Shown here: piece by piece, positions 7,204 to 15,584 of the stretch | How the letters are laid out: every line of letters starts with the position of its first letter | Position numbering within the stretch: position 1 is the stretch's first letter | From: Bacillus sp. MYb209 | GTDB taxonomy: Bacteria; Bacillota; Bacilli; Bacillales; Bacillaceae_G | NCBI RefSeq assembly: GCF_002975175.1 | Contig: NZ_PCNZ01000002.1 | Coordinates: 292,230 to 356,229 of the forward strand | Reading direction: 5' to 3' | Length of the DNA stretch: 64,000 nt | Notes under the pieces: generated by a model | What the model saw: only the letters and a program-made list of their open reading frames with translations | Database searches by the model: none | What the model was told of the DNA's origin: nothing | Program-made: the position numbers and the translations under genes

Positions 7204-7764
7204 TTGAAAAAAGGAATCATTTGTTTCGTGTTTTCTAGTGTAATACTTAGCTCATGTTCATTTCAGCAAACGATGCAAGAAGAAAAAACATTTGTAGGAA
7301 CAACAGGAGGGGCTAAGGACCGTGTTACTGATCCGATTCCCCTAAAGGAACTTCCAAAATATTTTCCAGCGAAGTTTAAAGTTCCAACATTTTTACCTTA
7401 TGACATTACGAGTGATGTGAAGGGAGAGGTAAGAACGATGGGAAAGAAGAATGCTGTCTTAACGATCAAATATAAGCAACAAGAGAAAGGAAGGCACGAT
7501 TATATAGAATTAACAGTGGCCAACTTTTCTTACAGTTTTCCATACCTCGTAGAAGAGAATCGATTTCAAGAACAAATGAAATTGAATAATGGAGCACCTG
7601 CTTATTTTAAAAATAAGGATGATTACGAGCGAGGGGACGAATTTGCTACGCTTATATGGAAAGAGAAGGGGATTGAATATCAGCTATTATATCGTAATGT
7701 GGATGAGAAAGATGAAGATGTGATTAAACAAAATCTACTGTACATTGCGAACAATATGGAATAA
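7204..7764 (+). CDS. Putative lipoprotein, DUF4367-like
   Basis: A 186-residue protein with a lipoprotein signal peptide (KKGIICFVFSSVILSSC, lipobox LSSC), so it is probably anchored outside the membrane. The C-terminal part (about residues 50-185: TFLPYDIT, NGAPAYFKN, LIWKEKGIEYQLLYRN) resembles DUF4367 domains of Bacillus lipoproteins and anti-sigma-like proteins. The start is TTG 7204 after AAGGGCGG, the only one giving an intact signal peptide. Function unknown. Confidence 0.7.
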   Translation: MKKGIICFVFSSVILSSCSFQQTMQEEKTFVGTTGGAKDRVTDPIPLKELPKYFPAKFKVPTFLPYDITSDVKGEVRTMGKKNAVLTIKYKQQEKGRHDYIELTVANFSYSFPYLVEENRFQEQMKLNNGAPAYFKNKDDYERGDEFATLIWKEKGIEYQLLYRNVDEKDEDVIKQNLLYIANNME

Positions 7765-7795
7765 AAAACTAGCTGAATTATACAGCTAGTTTTTG
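7764..7795. terminator. Bidirectional terminator
   Basis: AACTAGCTG pairs with CAGCTAGTT across a short loop with A and T runs on the two flanks. It lies between the convergent lipoprotein gene and yqhL and can serve both. Confidence 0.8.
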
Positions 7796-7799
7796 TATG

Positions 7800-8183
7800 T
7801 TATTTCTTTTTAATTTTGCCTGACCAAGATTTAAATCCACCTTTTAATTGGTAGAAATCTTTGTAGCCTTGTTTTTTTAAGTATTGAGCTGCACGACCTG
7901 TACGGAATCCGCTTTGGCAATATAAATAAACAGGTTGATCTTCGCGAAGTTCTTTGTAGCGAAGGCGAATTTGTGATAATGGAATGTTACGCGCACCTAA
8001 AATATGTCCCGCGTTAAATTCATCTGCTTCGCGAATATCGATAAGCTGTGCTTTACGGTAGCCAGCGCGAAATTCTTCTTCTGAAAGTGTTTTAATTAAT
8101 TTTTTCTGATAGAAATACATCCATACAGTGTAGCCGATGAATGCTGCAATTGCGGCTAGTATAATAATCAAGTTTGTTGACAC
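7800..8183 (-). CDS. yqhL: Rhodanese-domain membrane protein YqhL
   Basis: A 127-residue protein with an N-terminal membrane helix (about residues 4-24) and a rhodanese domain from about residue 34 (LIDIREADEFNAGHI...). The active-site loop is YCQSGFRTGRAA, with the catalytic cysteine at its start, suggesting sulfur-transfer or persulfide chemistry at the membrane. It lies divergent from lipM, as in B. subtilis. The physiological substrate is unknown. Confidence 0.88.
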   Translation of the reverse strand: MSTNLIIILAAIAAFIGYTVWMYFYQKKLIKTLSEEEFRAGYRKAQLIDIREADEFNAGHILGARNIPLSQIRLRYKELREDQPVYLYCQSGFRTGRAAQYLKKQGYKDFYQLKGGFKSWSGKIKKK

Positions 8184-8286
8184 GATTCTATCGCTCCCTT
8201 TTTTCTTATCCTACTTTCAATATTATAATGCCCATATGTATTTATGCAACAGATTCGTTTGTATATAAGAAGAAATTTCGTATTCT

Positions 8287-8315
8287 TTCACAAATTTTGT
8301 CGAATTTGGTAGACT
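8287..8315 (+). promoter_or_regulatory. Probable SigA promoter of lipM
   Basis: TTCACA and TAGACT are separated by exactly 17 bases, and the downstream -10 lies 38 bp before the lipM start. The intergenic region also has to hold the divergent yqhL promoter, which I could not place. Confidence 0.5.
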
Positions 8316-8353
8316 AGAGAATGTGAAAAATAATTGGTTATATGAGGTGTAGG

Positions 8354-9190
8354 ATGGGAAAAGAAAAATGGTGTTATATTAACTCTGGTCAATGTTCACC
8401 AGCATTTAATATGGCGTTAGATGAATGTTTATTAAATTGGCAAAGTGAAAAGAAAATGCCACCAACAATTCGTTTTTATGAATGGGAAGTACCAACATTA
8501 ACAGTCGGGTATTTCCAGCGTGTTGAAAAAGATATAAATATGGATGTAGTTAACGAAAAGAAATATGGATTCGTTCGTCGTCAAACAGGCGGCAGGGGTG
8601 TACTACATGACAAAGAATTAACGTACAGTGTTATTGTGTCTGAAGATCATCCGGAAATGCCAAAAACAGTTACAGAAGCATACCGCGTTATTTCGCAAGG
8701 CTTATTAGACGGTTTTAAGGCATTAGGATTAGAAGCGTATTATGCAGTTCCGAAAACAGAAGCGGATCGTGAGAATTTAAAAAATCCGCGTTCAGGAGTA
8801 TGTTTTGATGCACCATCTTGGTATGAAATTGTAGTTGAAGGAAGAAAAATCGCAGGTAGTGCTCAAACACGTCAAAAAGGTGTTATCTTACAGCACGGTT
8901 CTATTCCGTTAGAAATAGATTTAGATGAGTTATACGATCTATTTTTATTCCCGAATGAACGTGTAAAAGAGCGTATGAAAAACATGTTTTCTTCTAAAGC
9001 GGTAGCGATTAATGAGTTGACAGACCGTACATTTACGATTGAACAGTTAATTAAAGCGTTTGAAACTGGATTTGAAAAAGGTTTAGATATAGAGCTTGTG
9101 CCGTATGAGCTAACAGAAGAACAGCTTCATGAAGTTCAAACTTTAGCAAAAGAGAAGTATGAAAGTAATGAATGGAATTATAAAAAATAA
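8354..9190 (+). CDS. lipM: Octanoyl transferase LipM (octanoyl-ACP to GcvH)
   Basis: Transfers octanoate from acyl carrier protein to GcvH, the first step of endogenous lipoate synthesis. With ATG 8354 the protein is 278 residues, the B. subtilis LipM length, and the catalytic cysteine in [13 protein letters not shown] falls at residue 150, as known for that enzyme. The [12 protein letters not shown] motif (about 75-86) and the lysine in RKIAGSAQ belong to the lipoyl transferase fold. The in-frame ATG 8342 overlaps the GAGGTG ribosome-binding site. The lipoate made here serves the BkdB subunit encoded later in the window. Confidence 0.95.
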   Translation: MGKEKWCYINSGQCSPAFNMALDECLLNWQSEKKMPPTIRFYEWEVPTLTVGYFQRVEKDINMDVVNEKKYGFVRRQTGGRGVLHDKELTYSVIVSEDHPEMPKTVTEAYRVISQGLLDGFKALGLEAYYAVPKTEADRENLKNPRSGVCFDAPSWYEIVVEGRKIAGSAQTRQKGVILQHGSIPLEIDLDELYDLFLFPNERVKERMKNMFSSKAVAINELTDRTFTIEQLIKAFETGFEKGLDIELVPYELTEEQLHEVQTLAKEKYESNEWNYKK

Positions 9191-9220
9191 GGAGATGGCG
9201 ACCGCCATCTCCTTATTTTT
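9191..9220. terminator. Bidirectional terminator after lipM
   Basis: A 9-bp perfect GC-rich stem (GGAGATGGC / GCCATCTCC) with a GACC loop is followed by TTATTTTT. It sits between convergent lipM and the minus-strand gene at 9219. Confidence 0.9.
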
Positions 9221-10061
9221 ATAGTAAATTAAGTACTTTTTCTACTTTGATTCCTTTATCTTGTAAAGAACGAAGGCGATTTACAACGTCCATAATTTCT
9301 TTGTCGAATGTAACGCTAATACCTTGGCTTTGTAGCTCTTTTTTTAATCCTTCAATAGAATCATCTATGTCGATGCCAAGCTCGTAATCTTGACAAACTT
9401 CAATTGTCTTTTTCACAAGTTTAACATAATTTTCTTGTAGTTTTGTATTTGTTTCAGTCAAAGCAGGTTGCTTCGGTTTTGTAGGAGTAACCGGTGCTGT
9501 CTCTTGCTTTGTAACTGGAGTAGGTACTGCTTTTTTCACAGGTGCTGGAGTAGATAGTTCTACAGCTGCTTCAACACTTACTGACTTCGGCGTTGGTACC
9601 GGAGTAGGCTTAGGTGCTATAGCAGGTGTTTCTACACGCATAACAGGTTTTGGAGCGGGTGTAACTGCTTTAGGAGCTTCTACAACTACTTCTTTTTTAG
9701 GAGTAGCTTCTACAACTGTTTCTTCTTGCTCAGCAGCTTCTTTATTTTCTTTGCTCCACATAACGCGTTCAATCTCTAGAGAAACATTGTTTTTATTCAT
9801 CGCTGTTAATGTAACTTTACCAACTTCCGCGTTCCCAGTGAAATCAACAATTTTATAAATAACACTCTTGTTCCAATCCACGTTTCCGCTCAAAAATAAT
9901 TCTTCGTTACATTTCGGCGTTAAGCCCTCGATTTTAATTTCTGCGTTTACACCGTTTTCACTATATACCATAATTAGCGAAGCATTTACATCTTCGTCTG
10001 CTAACATTAGTTCACGTACCATTTTGCCGGTGCGTACTTGCGTTTTCTTCTTAACTGACAT
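9219..10061 (-). CDS. Uncharacterised protein with proline-rich linker, 280 aa
   Basis: Family not recognised. Residues 1-100 look globular and beta-rich (ASLIMVYSENGVNAEIKIEG..., NVDWNKSVIYKIVDF). Residues 110-205 form a low-complexity linker rich in Pro, Ala, Thr, Val and Lys (TPAPKPVMRV, KPTPVPTPK). Residues 210-280 form a helical domain (NYVKLVKKTIEVCQDYELGIDIDDS). No signal peptide or membrane helix is seen. ATG 10061 follows GAGGAG. The modular build, two domains on a long flexible linker, would suit a surface, spore or scaffold protein, but nothing in the sequence proves that. Confidence 0.75.
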   Translation of the reverse strand: MSVKKKTQVRTGKMVRELMLADEDVNASLIMVYSENGVNAEIKIEGLTPKCNEELFLSGNVDWNKSVIYKIVDFTGNAEVGKVTLTAMNKNNVSLEIERVMWSKENKEAAEQEETVVEATPKKEVVVEAPKAVTPAPKPVMRVETPAIAPKPTPVPTPKSVSVEAAVELSTPAPVKKAVPTPVTKQETAPVTPTKPKQPALTETNTKLQENYVKLVKKTIEVCQDYELGIDIDDSIEGLKKELQSQGISVTFDKEIMDVVNRLRSLQDKGIKVEKVLNLL

Positions 10062-10134
10062 CAAATTTCTCCTCTCAAAAACTCAGTAATAATAAAAAAA
10101 TCGTATAACGAAAAATAATTGCTCACGAAGATTT

Positions 10135-10164
10135 ATGATACCGATAATAAAAGCATCACGTCAA
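10135..10164 (-). promoter_or_regulatory. Probable SigA promoter of the proline-rich protein gene
   Basis: On the minus strand TTGACG (10159-10164) and TATCAT (10135-10140) are 18 bases apart, leaving a leader of about 65 bases to ATG 10061. Confidence 0.5.
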
Positions 10165-10235
10165 CAATTAACTTTAATTATTTTGCATTTTTCTTATTTT
10201 CTTTATGAAATTTTTCAATTTGTAAAATTAGACAG

Positions 10236-10263
10236 AAGAAAAACAGCCTTTTGAAAGGCTGTT
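10236..10263 (-). terminator. Terminator of the PadR operon
   Basis: AACAGCCTTT pairs with AAAGGCTGTT on a two-base loop (about four bases once closing pairs open), with a T-rich run after it on the minus strand. It overlaps the stop codon of the gene at 10262. Confidence 0.8.
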
Positions 10264-10930
10264 AAAATTTAGATGTTTTATATAAAAATTTGTATAGGAT
10301 ATAAAAAGAAAGTGTGACAAGAGCACCTTGCCAAATAGATAAATTATAAAATAAGTACGGTTGTGTTTTGAAAAATACGTTTGAAAAAACTGATAAGACA
10401 AAAGGTATGAACACTGATAGTATGAGGAGTACTTTTTGTTGCCAAGATACTAGTATTGTAAAAGAAAAACGTCTGAATAACGAGAAGGTTATGAAAGAAC
10501 CAATTGTTAAAACGATAGCAGATAATATTGTTCCAGGAATACTAAATGGAATTCCTAAGTGATTTGTATCTGTAAATAGTTTTTGCATAAGAGTAGTAAA
10601 TGTATCGTATCCAATTTGAATAGCTAACAATAAACTAACTGCAAATCCAATAACGGCGGCTTGTTGGAAAGAATTTTGATGTTCTGAAGAGGTAATTAAT
10701 TCATCACAGTAAGCTTTTAAATCTTCTCCGAAAATATCATGTGCATTTTTACCATCTTCTTGTGCTTCTAAAAGATGGTCTAATATCTCTAATAGCAGTT
10801 CTTCCATTTGCTTTTGCGGAACGCTAGTAAAGCGTAAATAAATAAGCATATCACCGTAAGCAGATTCGTTTTCAGGTGTTAATAACTTTCGTTTTTTATT
10901 GTTTAACTTAACCATTTCTTTTTCGGTCAT
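10262..10930 (-). CDS. DUF1129-like membrane protein, 222 aa
   Basis: The N-terminal 85 residues are soluble and helical (LLEILDHLLEAQEDGKNAHDIFG, CDELITSS), and four hydrophobic segments follow to the C-terminus. This arrangement is seen in DUF1129/DUF1048-type proteins that sit beside PadR regulators in Firmicutes. ATG 10930 has an AAGGAG site that lies inside the end of the upstream 53-codon gene, so translation is probably coupled. Last gene of a three-gene PadR operon. Function unknown. Confidence 0.75.
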   Translation of the reverse strand: MTEKEMVKLNNKKRKLLTPENESAYGDMLIYLRFTSVPQKQMEELLLEILDHLLEAQEDGKNAHDIFGEDLKAYCDELITSSEHQNSFQQAAVIGFAVSLLLAIQIGYDTFTTLMQKLFTDTNHLGIPFSIPGTILSAIVLTIGSFITFSLFRRFSFTILVSWQQKVLLILSVFIPFVLSVFSNVFFKTQPYLFYNLSIWQGALVTLSFYILYKFLYKTSKF

Positions 10931-10937
10931 AACCTCA

Positions 10938-11099
10938 TTACTCCTTTTTAAATTCTAGGTATTCTTTTTTGAAAAAAATTTTATATAGTGCATAGCAAGA
11001 GACGGCGAGTAAAGTGCCAATCCAAGGTGAGATTTGTAAAGTAGTATAGGGCTTTTTTATAAATAAAAAGGAAATGCCGATTAGTAGTATCCCTATCAC
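10938..11099 (-). CDS. Small membrane protein in the PadR operon, 53 aa
   Basis: An overlooked small gene between padR and the DUF1129-like gene. GTG 11099 overlaps the padR stop codon (GTGA arrangement). The product begins MIGILLIGISFLFIKK and has two membrane helices (about residues 2-14 and 25-41) and a basic end (KKEYLEFKKE). Its last codons carry the ribosome-binding site of the next gene. Frame, coupling and the otherwise empty 160-bp gap support it. Family not recognised. Confidence 0.65.
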   Translation of the reverse strand: MIGILLIGISFLFIKKPYTTLQISPWIGTLLAVSCYALYKIFFKKEYLEFKKE

Positions 11100-11413
11100 T
11101 CCCCTTGTAATAAGTTGTTTACCGTCGTTGAAACCATTCCCCAGCTTTTTTTAAATTCTTCAAGTTGTTCTAATCCTTTATCGGTTACGTGATAATATTT
11201 TCGCTTTGGTCCGAGAGAAGAAGCTTTTAACGTTCCTTCAATCAGCTTTTCTTTCTGCATGCGTAACAATAAAGGATATATGCTGCCTTCACTTACAAAT
11301 GTAAAGCCGTGTTTATTTAATTTTGTACTTAGTTCATATCCGTACACTTCTTCTTGTGAAATGATGTATAGAATGCAACCTTCTAGTACGCCTTTTAACA
11401 TTTGGCTGTGCAT
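11096..11413 (-). CDS. PadR-family transcriptional regulator
   Basis: A 105-residue PadR winged-helix protein: MLKGVLEGCILYIISQEEVYGYEL at the N-terminus, then FVSEGSIYPLLLRMQKEKLIEG and the wing (LGPKRKYYHVTDKG). The short length marks the subgroup with a minimal dimerisation helix. Start ATG 11413 follows AAAGGTGG. It leads a small membrane-protein operon and is preceded by two palindromes that bracket its own promoter, so autorepression is likely. Effector unknown. Confidence 0.9.
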   Translation of the reverse strand: MHSQMLKGVLEGCILYIISQEEVYGYELSTKLNKHGFTFVSEGSIYPLLLRMQKEKLIEGTLKASSLGPKRKYYHVTDKGLEQLEEFKKSWGMVSTTVNNLLQGE

Positions 11414-11434
11414 GATTTCACCACCTTTTATTCA

Positions 11435-11457
11435 GGTAACTTGCCTTGCAAGGTAGC
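11435..11457. promoter_or_regulatory. PadR operator, downstream site
   Basis: GGTAACTTGCCTTGCAAGGTAGC is an imperfect inverted repeat with the same half-site (GTAACTTG) as the palindrome 20 bp further upstream. It lies between the padR -10 and its start codon. Confidence 0.65.
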
Positions 11458-11467
11458 TGATATCCAA

Positions 11468-11505
11468 ATTATAACATTCAGTAACTTGCTTTACAAGTTA
11501 CTGAA
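11468..11505 (-). promoter_or_regulatory. padR promoter with overlapping 12-bp-arm operator
   Basis: On the minus strand the -35 is TTGTAA (11491-11496), the spacer is 17 and the -10 is TATAAT (11468-11473). A perfect inverted repeat, TTCAGTAACTTG / CAAGTTACTGAA with a 5-base centre (11477-11505), covers the -35 and most of the spacer. A protein on it would block RNA polymerase. Confidence 0.75.
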
Positions 11506-11569
11506 GTGGAAAACTTTAATCTGTGTTAATTTTTTTGTGCTTCCCATACTAACGAGAGGAGGGAAGCAC

Positions 11570-12595
11570 ATGAAACCATTTATGCCAAAACTCGTTTACT
11601 TTGAACCGAGGGCACTCGAATATCCGCTTGGAAAAGAGCTTTATGAGAAGTTTACGAAGATAGGATTAGAAATTCGTGAAACGACATCACACAATCAAAT
11701 TAGAAATTTGCCAGGCGAAAATGAATTGCAAAAGTATCGTAATGCAAAAGCGACACTTGTCGTTGGGGTGAGGAAGACGTTAAAGTTCGATACATCAAAG
11801 CCATCAGCTGAATATGCAATCCCGCTTGCAACAGGGTGTATGGGACATTGTCATTATTGTTATTTGCAAACGACACTGGGGAGTAAACCTTACGTAAGGG
11901 TGTATGTGAATCTAGATGAAATATTTGAGAAGGCAAAGCAATATATGGATGAAAGGGCACCTGAAATAACAAGATTTGAAGCGGCGTGTACATCAGACAT
12001 CGTTGGAATTGATCATTTAACACATGCATTAAAGCGGGCGATAGAGTTTATCGGAGAAAGTGAACATGGACGTTTACGTTTCGTTACGAAATATTCGCAC
12101 GTTGATCATTTATTAGATGCAAAGCATAATGGGAAAACGCGTTTTCGATTTAGCATTAATTCACGTTATGTAATTAAAAATTTTGAACCAGGGACATCGC
12201 CGTTTGAAGAGCGAATTAAGGCTGCTCGTAAAGTAGCGGGGGCTAATTATCCGCTTGGCTTTATAGTTGCGCCAATTTATATGCATGAAGGGTGGGAAGA
12301 AGGATACCGCGAATTATTTGAGCGATTGTACAATGCGTTGAAAGATATGGCGATACCAAATTTAACATTTGAATTAATTCAACATCGCTTTACGAAACCG
12401 GCAAAAAAGGTCATTCAAGAGCGTTATCCAAATACAAAGCTTGAAATGGATGAAGAGAAGCGTAAATATAAATGGGGACGATACGGGATTGGTAAATATG
12501 TATATCAAAAGGATGATGCAGAAACATTGGAAGAAACAATACGAGGTTATATATATGAGTATTTTCCTGATGCAGAAATTCAATATTTTACATAA
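11570..12595 (+). CDS. splB: Spore photoproduct lyase
   Basis: Radical-SAM enzyme that repairs the UV-induced spore photoproduct in DNA during germination. The cluster-binding cysteines are C90, C94 and C97 (GCMGHCHYC), and the conserved fourth cysteine implicated in the hydrogen-transfer step is C140 (FEAACTSD). The 341-residue length matches B. subtilis SplB (342). ATG 11570 follows GAGAGGAGGG; the longer frame upstream runs back through the padR promoter and is not used. No splA precedes it, and the gene stands alone between lipM and mntR. Confidence 0.95.
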   Translation: MKPFMPKLVYFEPRALEYPLGKELYEKFTKIGLEIRETTSHNQIRNLPGENELQKYRNAKATLVVGVRKTLKFDTSKPSAEYAIPLATGCMGHCHYCYLQTTLGSKPYVRVYVNLDEIFEKAKQYMDERAPEITRFEAACTSDIVGIDHLTHALKRAIEFIGESEHGRLRFVTKYSHVDHLLDAKHNGKTRFRFSINSRYVIKNFEPGTSPFEERIKAARKVAGANYPLGFIVAPIYMHEGWEEGYRELFERLYNALKDMAIPNLTFELIQHRFTKPAKKVIQERYPNTKLEMDEEKRKYKWGRYGIGKYVYQKDDAETLEETIRGYIYEYFPDAEIQYFT

Positions 12596-12632
12596 AGGGA
12601 ATCTGTATTCTTTTTTTGTTTTATATATTTAG

Positions 12633-13157
<525 letters not shown>

Positions 13158-13158
13158 G

Positions 13159-13184
13159 GGGAACGTTTGGCGTTTCCTTTTTTA
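13159..13184 (+). terminator. Terminator after mntR
   Basis: GGGAACG pairs with CGTTTCC (one G-T pair) on a five-base loop and is followed by TTTTTT. Confidence 0.75.
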
Positions 13185-13210
13185 GTTAAATCGAAAAGGG
13201 CGGGAGAATA

Positions 13211-13858
13211 ATGAAAGCCATTATTTTTGATTTTGATGGATTAATTGTGGACACAGAAACAATATGGTTTCACTCTTTCAGAGATGCTGTTCGTGAATAC
13301 GGCGGAGAGTTACCTTTAGAGGGATTTGCAAAATGTATTGGAACGACAGATGAAGTGCTTTATGCATATTTAAAAGAGCAATTAAAAGAAAAATTTAACG
13401 AGCATGCATTAAAGGAAAAAGTAACAACTTTACATAAAGAGAAAATGAAAATACCAAAAGCGCGTGACGGGGTAAAAGAATATTTAGAAGAAGCGAAAGA
13501 ACTTGGATTGAAAATCGCATTAGCCTCTAGCTCATCTAGGGAGTGGGTCGTTCGTTTTTTAGAAGAGCTACAAATTAGAGATTATTTTGAAGTGATTAAA
13601 ACGAGAGAAGATGTAGAGAAGGTAAAACCAGATCCAGCTCTTTATAAAGTTGCGATAGAAGAATTAGGAATTGAACTGTCAGAAGCTGTTGTATTTGAAG
13701 ATTCATTAAATGGATTGAAAGCAGCGGTTGCAGCAGGATTAAAATGTGTCGTCGTGCCTAATGATGTGACAAGAAATTTGCAATTTGAAAACCATCACCT
13801 TCGTATCGAAAGTATGAAAGAAAAAAGTTTGAAAGAAGTGCTTCAACATATAAAGTGA
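13211..13858 (+). CDS. HAD-superfamily hydrolase, beta-phosphoglucomutase-like (YhcW-like)
   Basis: A 215-residue HAD phosphatase. Motif I is DFDGLIVDTE (nucleophile Asp8, acid Asp10), motif II is ALASSSS, motif III is the lysine of KVKPDPALY, and motif IV is VVFEDSLNGLKAA. A helical cap domain fills residues 17-85. It resembles YhcW and beta-phosphoglucomutases, but the substrate is not clear. The last codons overlap a bcr1 remnant: the TGA stop (13856-13858) lies inside repeat-derived bases just after the ATAAA target site, so the original C-terminus may have been longer. Confidence 0.85.
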   Translation: MKAIIFDFDGLIVDTETIWFHSFRDAVREYGGELPLEGFAKCIGTTDEVLYAYLKEQLKEKFNEHALKEKVTTLHKEKMKIPKARDGVKEYLEEAKELGLKIALASSSSREWVVRFLEELQIRDYFEVIKTREDVEKVKPDPALYKVAIEELGIELSEAVVFEDSLNGLKAAVAAGLKCVVVPNDVTRNLQFENHHLRIESMKEKSLKEVLQHIK

Positions 13859-13923
13859 AACTTTAATCAGTAGGGTTTTTCTCATCTTCCACTGATTATT
13901 AGCACCGCACCAACCGGGATAAA
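13850..13923 (+). repeat. bcr1 repeat remnant, internally deleted
   Basis: ATAAA at 13850-13854 and at 13919-13923 flank 64 bases that match both ends of the larger bcr1 copy at 18251-18394 (read on its minus strand): GTGAAACT..TAATCAGT, CCACTGATTATTAG, then CCAACCGGG joined directly to ATAAA. The middle part with the AGGTGGGAG arms is missing, as if deleted between two CGGG motifs. The 5' ATAAA and the GTGA supply the end of the HAD gene. Confidence 0.75.
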
Positions 13924-13957
13924 AAAAGGCCGTATTTCCTAAAAGGAAGCACGGTCT
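13921..13957 (-). terminator. Terminator of yqhP
   Basis: GGCCGT and TTCCT pair with AGGAA and ACGGTC on a short loop. On the minus strand the stem is followed by seven T whose end is the bcr1 target site TTTAT. It overlaps the yqhP stop codon. Confidence 0.8.
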
Positions 13958-14340
13958 TTCTTTTTGTTTTTTTTACCTTCAATGACAGTTAAATGAGATT
14001 GTTTTCTTTTTCTTTTCAACGATGGAGAATTACCCTTTTTCCCCTTGTCATCAGAAGCATTTCGTTTCACGAAAGAATTGCTTAGGGGTGCTACATTTTG
14101 TTTCCCGTGTTTGCGGTTCGATTGTTTCGCTGCACGCTTATATGAGCTTTGCGAATTTGCAGAACCACTAGAGTTTGTAAACATTTTGTAGAGTAAGTAA
14201 AAGATACCGACGACAGCCAACATGATACCAATGTTTTTCAATACTCCCATTGGATCTGTAATAACAGATGAAACAAGGCCGAATATTGCTAATCCGATAA
14301 TAAGCACAAATATAGCGAATGTAAACGAACGACCGTTCAT
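13939..14340 (-). CDS. yqhP: YqhP / SA1362-family protein
   Basis: A 133-residue protein with two N-terminal membrane helices (about residues 7-27 and 36-57) and a long basic, Ser/Lys/Asn-rich tail (KRNASDDKGKKGNS, KGKKNKKKDRASF). ATG 14340 follows AGGAGGTG; the GTG nine bases upstream overlaps that site. It lies next to yqhQ as in B. subtilis. Function unknown; the tail could bind nucleic acid or acidic lipid (speculative). Confidence 0.8.
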   Translation of the reverse strand: MNGRSFTFAIFVLIIGLAIFGLVSSVITDPMGVLKNIGIMLAVVGIFYLLYKMFTNSSGSANSQSSYKRAAKQSNRKHGKQNVAPLSNSFVKRNASDDKGKKGNSPSLKRKRKQSHLTVIEGKKNKKKDRASF

Positions 14341-14419
14341 AAGGGACACCTCCTAAAAACATATATTAAAATTAGTATATTAACGATGAGGAAAGGAGTT
14401 GAACACCATTTTTAAATAA

Positions 14420-15340
14420 TTATTGTTTGTTTTCTAAACGTAATAATTCTTCAAACGATGCGATTGCAACTTCCGCTTGATCATCTGTTGGTTCTTTCGT
14501 TGTTAATAGTTGCAGCCATAATCCTGGATATCCAAGTACTCGTAAAACAGGGACATCTCGTAATCGATTGGTAAATTGTAATACTTCAAAAGAAATACCG
14601 AGAACAACTGGAATTAATAAAATTCGGTTTACTACCCTTGCCCAAAGCGGATCTGTAGGGACGAGGAAATAAACAAACATTCCAATAATGACCGTAAATA
14701 TAATAAAGCTACTGCCACAGCGATAATGGAGGCGAGTTTGCTTTTGAACATTTTCTACAGTCAGTGGAAGATTATTCTCATAAGCATTGATTACTTTATG
14801 TTCCGCACCGTGGTACTGAAATACCCGCTTAATAAGTGGGGTTAAAGAAATGAAGTATATATAGCTCAATAATAGCATGAGCTTAATGACACTTTCGACA
14901 ATGATTTGCCCTGTATGAGATGGGAAAATCGGTCTCGTTAATTCAGCTAAAAGTGCAGGAACTGCTGTGAAAATTACTTTACCGAATATGAACGATAAAA
15001 CACCAACTGCTGCAACTCCTAATACCATCGTTAATTTTGAATGTTCTTCTTTTTTATTTGCAAATTGTTCATCTTCTTCTGGGTGGACATCAAATCGTTC
15101 TGAAGCAAAGTTTAAATGTTTCGCTCCATTCGCACTTGCATCCACAATAGCGGCAATACCTCGTAAAACTGGAATTTTTTTTAGTAGAGACAATGCTTTA
15201 TTACGAACGCGTGGTAAACGATAAAATTCAATCGATTTATCTTTACGACGAACCGCTGTAACAGTATATTCTCTACCGCCAAACATAACTCCTTCTATGA
15301 CTGCCTGCCCGCCATATATTTGTTTTGACTCTTCTGCCAT
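14420..15340 (-). CDS. yqhQ: DUF1385 membrane protein YqhQ
   Basis: A 306-residue DUF1385 protein. It starts MAEESKQIYGGQAVIEGVMFGG, the conserved family opening, has hydrophobic segments near residues 105-125, 150-175 and 220-270, and the conserved YHGAEHKVINAYE block between them. ATG 15340 fits the homologous start; the longer frame has no ribosome-binding site. The biochemical role of the family is not established. Confidence 0.85.
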   Translation of the reverse strand: MAEESKQIYGGQAVIEGVMFGGREYTVTAVRRKDKSIEFYRLPRVRNKALSLLKKIPVLRGIAAIVDASANGAKHLNFASERFDVHPEEDEQFANKKEEHSKLTMVLGVAAVGVLSFIFGKVIFTAVPALLAELTRPIFPSHTGQIIVESVIKLMLLLSYIYFISLTPLIKRVFQYHGAEHKVINAYENNLPLTVENVQKQTRLHYRCGSSFIIFTVIIGMFVYFLVPTDPLWARVVNRILLIPVVLGISFEVLQFTNRLRDVPVLRVLGYPGLWLQLLTTKEPTDDQAEVAIASFEELLRLENKQ

Positions 15341-15584
15341 GTTAACACCAACCTGTATTTGTTTCTCTCTTATGTAGAAAAAGAGGCAATTGTCATACTT
15401 GGTTTTGTCATCTTGAAATAAGACAATCACCGAGTTTCCTTTATTTTATCGACAAATACAGGCAGATGACAAGGGAAAATGTTACGAGAGTCGGACATTT
15501 CTTATTCTTTTTATAGACAAATTTTGCAGGATTTAAACATGCTTCAAAATAGTTTCGGGCATACTATTGAGCGGAGGTGTCAAT

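Noticed and set aside
7029-7220. 63-codon minus-strand reading frame
   Set aside because: It lies over the terminator-like and repeat sequences before the lipoprotein gene and has no ribosome-binding site.
11545-11551. CATACTA as a SigG -10 for splB
   Set aside because: The transcript would begin inside the ribosome-binding site, and no -35 at proper distance is seen.
11402-11569. N-terminal extension of splB by 56 codons
   Set aside because: It runs antisense through the padR start and promoter, lacks a ribosome-binding site, and the protein from ATG 11570 already has the SplB length.
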